From NCBI GenBank assembly GCA_963969395.1, contig OZ017799.1, forward strand, positions 374,501 to 438,500: a stretch of DNA of 64,000 nucleotides. Direction: 5' to 3'. The notes beneath the pieces are model-generated. The model was not told the DNA's origin. It made no database searches and worked only from the letters and a program-made list of their open reading frames with translations. Positions 58,331 through 64,000 of this stretch are shown here, piece by piece (position 1 is the first letter of the stretch; each line of letters begins with the position of its first letter). Position numbers and translations under genes: made by a program. The stretch is from Pseudoscleropodium purum. Its lineage: Eukaryota; Streptophyta; Bryopsida; Hypnales; Brachytheciaceae.

Positions 58331-61300
58331 ATTCAAAAACCACTAATTTTGAGTGATCATAGGAGAAAATAATTTTTTTTTTCAAGAAGGGGTAGTAGGA
58401 GGTAAAACAACCAATATAGGATATGTAAATTGAGATTACTAAGAGCTCAACCACTCATATCTAGTCAAGTTAAAAATAGAAATTGTGTTCAATAGAAAAC
58501 TTTGGACCTCATTTTTGCGTATTAGAATTTTTTCTTTAAACTTATAGCTTAAAAAAGTTTGAAAATCAAGTTCAATTTCATCTCTAAGAATCGTGTGAGA
58601 TTTGAAGTCTTTGAAAGAAATTTATGGACAAAATTTAGAGAGGGTTGGGAAGGACAATTTCTTTAACATTTTCAAACATGTTTTTTTGAAAGTGGGAAGA
58701 GGCAGAGGACAAGCATTACTTTGAGTGATAATTAACTTACATTGAATGATATGCACTTGATGAGAGGTCACATGTTACTATTCAATAGCAATTCTAAAGA
58801 CCGCAATTGACATGTCTATTAAGTCTATAAATCACCCATTTTGGAGCTGGAACTGATTTTGAGAGGTGAACTTCTTGAAATATTTTTTTAGTAAATTATT
58901 CTTGAAAGACAAGTGAAATTGGCATCTAGTCCAAGTTGTTTCATAATTTTTGGAGCTTTCCAGAATTAGTAATGAATTTTTGATGTTCTAATGCAGTCGG
59001 CTCTAAAGTCACTCACTTCTTGACATGTTAACTGTTTGTACATTGCTGATACAATGAAAAAGCAACATGTATAGATAGTGTACATTCCATGAGGTGGCCG
59101 ATTTTAGAGCCCAAGCACTTTATGGACCTCTTATTCATTCCGACTTATTAAACGTCTGTTTGAGTTCTCAGTTGATTTTGCATCTTTGATATTGGAATGA
59201 TCCTCTTTTGGTTCTGAAGCTGCAAAATTTCACTGGCTGATCATTCAAGAAGCTTGAATATACAAATGGTACGCATTTTGAAGTCATGTTGCAGTGAAGT
59301 TTTAATATTACTGGTCTTGAATTCCTTTTGCTGGCATCAATTTATGAAATTTCAATTCCAAGGTCATACCTGCAATTCAACAGCAAGGTTTGAAATCACT
59401 ACAGCAATCATATCATTTGGAACAATCAATCCAGCAATGCTTGAACAAGTTAAATGATGAAGCATTCTGATCAACAAGAATCACCAAATAATCCAGAAGT
59501 AAGTTGTGTGGTAAGCTTTTCAAATCAATTCAAGATGTAATGATTTCTTGAAAGTCATTTCAAGTTCATTAAATTGCATTTTGGGGACTACAACTTCGGG
59601 GCTTGTATCTTCTTCATCCAATGTTAATTTTCAATAAATTTTGTTGTGTTATGTTCCCTTGAAGTCTAGTTATTGTGGTAAATTTTTCGTGTCCATCCAT
59701 GTTGTTTTGGATGTTTTGAGTCAATTCAAAGTTCAAAATCCAAGCATCTTTGAATTACAATGAACTTCAGTGGCTCAATTCTTCTTCATACAATATATAT
59801 GTTTCCAAACAATATATATATGTGAAAGTTGCGAATACAAGTGTGACTAGTTTGTGTGGTTAAAATTTCATATCAATCCAAGAAGTTATGAGTGACTAAA
59901 AAGTATTGTAGTAGGAAGTTTAGCCATGGATATGTTTTTGCAACTTTTTTTTGCTATTTTTTGACATTTCAAAAACATTTTCTAGACTAAACAAGTCAAT
60001 TGAATGGTACTTTCTTTCACCACTGTGTTTGTATATTGGTTTGGAAGCACTTTATAATTTAAATTATTTTCATTTGAGTAGATTTAGAATAAAATTTCAC
60101 CTCCAAATGTGTTTCCAAGAAAATTTCAAGCATCTTTTTTCAACTTTAAAACATTATAATCTTGCAATCTATGTGGACAAATGATTCCAAATTTGATTCT
60201 TGTCATCTACAATATTCCCACTAAAAGATTGTACAATTGAGATATCCATACCTTAATGATATTTATACATGTAACACTTCAAAAGTAATGATGTTTTTAA
60301 ACCCAAATAGAGCATTCTCTTGACATTCCTTTTAACATTTCAATTTGTAATTTTAAGTGCCATTTACCTTCAATATGATCTTAGTTACAAAGATGTAGCT
60401 AATATAGGTCTTCTTTCAAAGAACCAATTTGTTTAGTATTGTCTTTGGTATTGTAGAAGCCAAGTTACAAAATCTAACTACAATTGCACAAGTTGTTGGA
60501 GATACATCATGAAGATATTTGAAGAGGATATTTTACCAAAAGCATCATTGCTAAAAAGATACTAATGCATAGATACTAATGGCCCTTATTGTACAATTAA
60601 TGTTGCTTGCAATATTGTAGAAGCTATAAGCATTGTCAAAATTATAGGAAAGGAGGAGCCATTGATACCAAATTGAACCTCATTCTTCCTACATGCACTT
60701 TTGAAAAATCTATCTTCAAATCTGTTGTCAACAAATGACCATTGTCTTATCAATATCAATTAGTCTTGAATTCTATAACTTACTTCTTCAGATTTCTAAT
60801 AATCAAATTGATCAAATTCATGGTCACTGATTTGATGACAATCCTAGAGAATTATTTATTCATCTTATTTATTGCATCAAAATATCACTTACTTATCTTG
60901 GTTATTGATCTACTTCAAATTCTATCTTCTACATTCTCCATGTCCCTAGTTTTTGTATTTTGTGCATGCCTTTATGTTTGCTTGAATTTTGACATTATCA
61001 TTCTTCAATGCCGTCCAAAACCTAATTACAAGTCATGGCTAAGAAAATCCAAAAATTTATTTTTTCACTATCACTATCTAAATCTATAACTTTCTAAATT
61101 ATTAAAAAAAACTATAGATAAAACTCAATCATCAAGAAAGACATAGGATTATTATTTGAAATGAAAAAGAAAAAGAAAATTGCATAGGAGAACTAATTAA
61201 GCAATTTAGATCACTTCAATTACATCTTGAAGTATATCACTTTTACATTCATACTACATCAATCTCCTATTTTATTCAATTACACTACATCAATTTCCAT

Positions 61301-63818
61301 TCACTATTTTACAAGCTTACATCTTAATTGCCTAAAGCTAGGATCTTCCTCAATTGTGAAGCTAAGATGTAGTTTATAATTATTTATTCTAAAAAAATGC
61401 CCAAAGCAAAAATAGAATAAATGTTTTTTCTAGAATTTGAAAACCAATTTGGATATATTTAAAAATACAACTGAAATCCAATATAAGGCAAAAAGATTTT
61501 TTCATTTGATTTAGAAATGAGATGCTCAATGAAAATAAAATGATAATATCAATAGATTTTTGTCTCATTGCATCTTTCCAATATGTGCATCCCCAAGGAC
61601 ATTAGTCTATTAGTGGACTCAAGAATGCAAATTTGTGCTTGTAAATGGAATCAAAATGTTTTTTATATTCTACAAACATTAATGTTTTGAAGTATGTTCC
61701 TCACAACAATAACCTTTCACATATTTAGTATCCATTGTAAATATACAAGTAAGGATTTGTCTATTGGCAATTGTCATTATAACACAAATTTGTTCAAGTT
61801 TCAATGCAATTTCATAATTTTATTCTATACTGATGTTATAAAATAATCATTTGATGTCCAATATCTTTATTTGATTTACATTTTAAAAACATAATAATTA
61901 TTTTTAATTCATTGTAGATGTTTCTATTTTTTCTCTAAAATATATCTATCAATTAATTATATATTTATGTCCTTTTGCATTAATTATCTCTTGAATATAG
62001 ACTTAAGCTTGATTTACACTATAAACAAGGGGGCTAAAAATTGAAAAATCTCCCTCTCCAAGCCCCCTTGTTGCCATTGAAAATCTTTCCTTTGAAGGTC
62101 AAGACCTTTATATTAATACAACTGTGAAGAAGTCATGGAAATTCAAAGTTTATTCTAAATTGCTTTGAAAATTTATAGTTAATTTACATAGTATCTAAAA
62201 AATACATAGTTAAAGAATTACTAACTGCCTTTTGACTCCCAACATGGTTATATTGTAAAATATAAAATACAAGAATGAATACTATACTCAAATGATTATA
62301 GCTTCGTTGATGATTCAATTTTATTTTGTTAAAATACGAGATCAATGTTTTGGAGAATAAATTATTTATTTGCTTAAATTGTGCAATTCGTTGTTTTGAC
62401 TTTCAATCAACTGCAAAAATCAACATACCTAAGATTCTTTTGATAATAAGATAATCCTACTTCTTCACTTATTACCTCCCCTATTTAAATTAAAGTGGCC
62501 ACAACTATTAATAATTTTAGAAACTATTATTTTACCATTAATGTTGACAAATGCATTAGCAACATCAAATAATTGTATTTGACTTTATCTAATATGTAGA
62601 AGTTTGTCCCTTGTTTGTTGTATTCATGACATTTTTGAACAATTTTCAATGTATTTACCATAGTTTACATAAATTAGCTTATCTGCTTCACCATTGCATT
62701 TTTTTACTTGTTATAATGAAGTAAAAGATTTTAGCTGAGAGCATTGCCAACAATGCAACAAATAAGCATTAGTTTTATTGATAACAAATAGTAAAAAAAA
62801 ATTTAAAAATAAAACATTGATCAATAATATGCAACAAAAAAATTTTAATTTTAATTTTTTTTAAATTATTATAATTATAAGCAAATATATTAAATGAAAT
62901 TTGGCCTCCTTACCCTGTTAGAGAAGGATCCAACTAATCAAGACCTGCCTTTAGACCAAACCTTAACTATGTTGTTGTAGTGTAAATGCAATTGTAGATA
63001 GGATTTGGAAACTTGGATGCAAGAGTTGGTGCAAGAGTTGATGCAAGAGTCTTTGTCCAAACTACAAAGCACAAAGCCAATAAGTACTTTGCCCATTTTC
63101 TTTTTTGACACAAATGAAATCACTTTCATGGCAAGAATAAAATACATCTACTTCAAACAAAATACAATATGTTGTGGGGAGTACAAATAAGAGAAGTTCA
63201 TACAACAACCAACCAAACCAATGATTTTAATTTTGGCATTGAAATGCTTGAAAGTACCAAAAATAATTAGAGAGCACCTAGCGTTGAAGGAAAATTTGAA
63301 GAAAAATTGGATGATGGATGCCAAGTTCTTTCAATTTTAGAAAACAATTCAAATGAAATTGCCAATTTTTATCAATGAAACTTGTCCAAATATGTACAGT
63401 ACAGTGGACTTGGACCAGTATCTGTGCAGTGTCCTAATTCCTGACAACTACGATGGCAGCTTTGGCACATACCAGATGATGTCATAAGGACTCAAAGCAT
63501 CTCCACCAACTAGTTCCGTATCCCTAAAAATTTAGGGAGAGGACCTCAAATGCAGATAGAGATGCAGAAACTCCTCACACCAATCTGCTTCCAAGTTCTC
63601 TATCCCTAAATTATACAGAATTCTGTAAAACATTGGGCAAGTTCTATATCCAGAGGCTTGTTTGCAAAACTGGCGAGGTCTCATCAGTATCCAGTCAAGG
63701 TTGACCGCTTCGACACTTCAGATTTGGGGATACAGAAGCCCCTGGTGGGGTTGCTCTCATCTCCCATTCAGTTCCTCGTTTCCTTTCAAAGACAAAAGCC
63801 CAAGGCGATCTGGCGACG
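58331..63818. other. AT-rich gene-free DNA
   Basis: No frame with recognisable features on either strand. Composition becomes GC-richer after about 63640, which fits the promoter or leader of the possible gene beginning at 63819. Confidence 0.55.
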
Positions 63819-64000
63819 ATGGCGGAACTTCCGGGTATGCCCTTCCCGGGTATCAATGACCCCGCATCATCGCCTTTGTCTTTTATTCGTATTCCGAGTA
63901 GAGCTGAACTTTTCATTTTGTTATTAATGATCTGCTGCTTTTTTACTTCCAAACTACGCTCTTATAAGGGGAAACAGCCCATCTGGTCAGAACTGCTAGT
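63819..64000 (+). CDS. Possible 5' end of a gene running off the window
   Basis: An ATG in a good context (GCGACGATGGCG) opens a frame that stays open to the window end (60 codons, no stop). The first residues (MAELPGMPFPGINDPASSPL) look like a protein N-terminus; then comes a hydrophobic stretch (AELFILLLMICCFF) that may be a membrane segment or, more likely, read-through into an AT-rich intron. Local GC content rises here. No family recognised; the call rests on start context and composition only. Confidence 0.35.
   Translation, partial: MAELPGMPFPGINDPASSPLSFIRIPSRAELFILLLMICCFFTSKLRSYKGKQPIWSELL

Overview
The window is nuclear DNA of a land plant. Its clearest host gene is an RS2Z-type SR splicing factor (one RRM, two CCHC zinc knuckles, RS tail), a subfamily known from land plants. 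Intergenic DNA is very AT-rich, coding exons are GC-richer, and introns are mostly 80-1200 bp. That compactness would suit a moss or another non-flowering plant, but I cannot name the species from sequence alone.

Region 1 (1-21.6 kb) is a transposon-dominated block. A 296-bp GC-rich miniature element lies at 1834-2129. Next comes a huge palindromic element at 2366-19278. Its two arms, about 6.6 kb each, mirror each other around a 3.4-kb spacer; every mirrored coordinate pair I checked sums to 21646, so there is no net indel, and I found one base difference. Each arm carries the same long gene ('gene A', 1133 codons, coiled-coil plus a RING-like finger) pointing outward. The spacer carries a protein-kinase-like gene ('gene B', 498 codons). 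Both genes keep one unbroken frame with no frameshift but contain 7 and 5 internal stops, all reachable by single transitions. GC-rich GTCCGCC-type blocks sit at the element ends and in front of both genes, with a TATA box about 220 bp before each ATG. A third relative, 220 bp with a perfect 9-bp target duplication, is at 30990-31209. Together these define one repeat family with two distinguishable end types; the big element has two ends of the same type. A decayed hAT transposase (19.39-21.6 kb) abuts the right side.

Region 2 (23.1-29 kb) is a divergent host gene pair: a small, probably mitochondrial coiled-coil protein on the minus strand, and the RS2Z splicing factor on the plus strand, whose six coding exons could be joined in frame.

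Region 3 (29-42.6 kb) is AT-rich and essentially gene-free. It holds the 220-bp element, a 619-bp terminal-inverted-repeat element, short tandem repeats and an inverted pair of dispersed repeats.

Region 4 (42.6-54.3 kb) holds two host genes: a protein with four tandem ubiquitin-like domains joined by cysteine-rich linkers, and a 17-exon THUMP-domain RNA guanine-N2-methyltransferase reconstructed exon by exon (472 aa).

Region 5 (54.3-64 kb) is AT-rich. It holds an 11-copy degenerate tandem array of about 97 bp, and at the right edge the possible start of another gene running out of the window.

The palindromic element with its two unexplained cargo genes is the best candidate for an undescribed system. 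The host genes look like ordinary housekeeping genes of RNA processing and ubiquitin-like biology and show no operon-like link.
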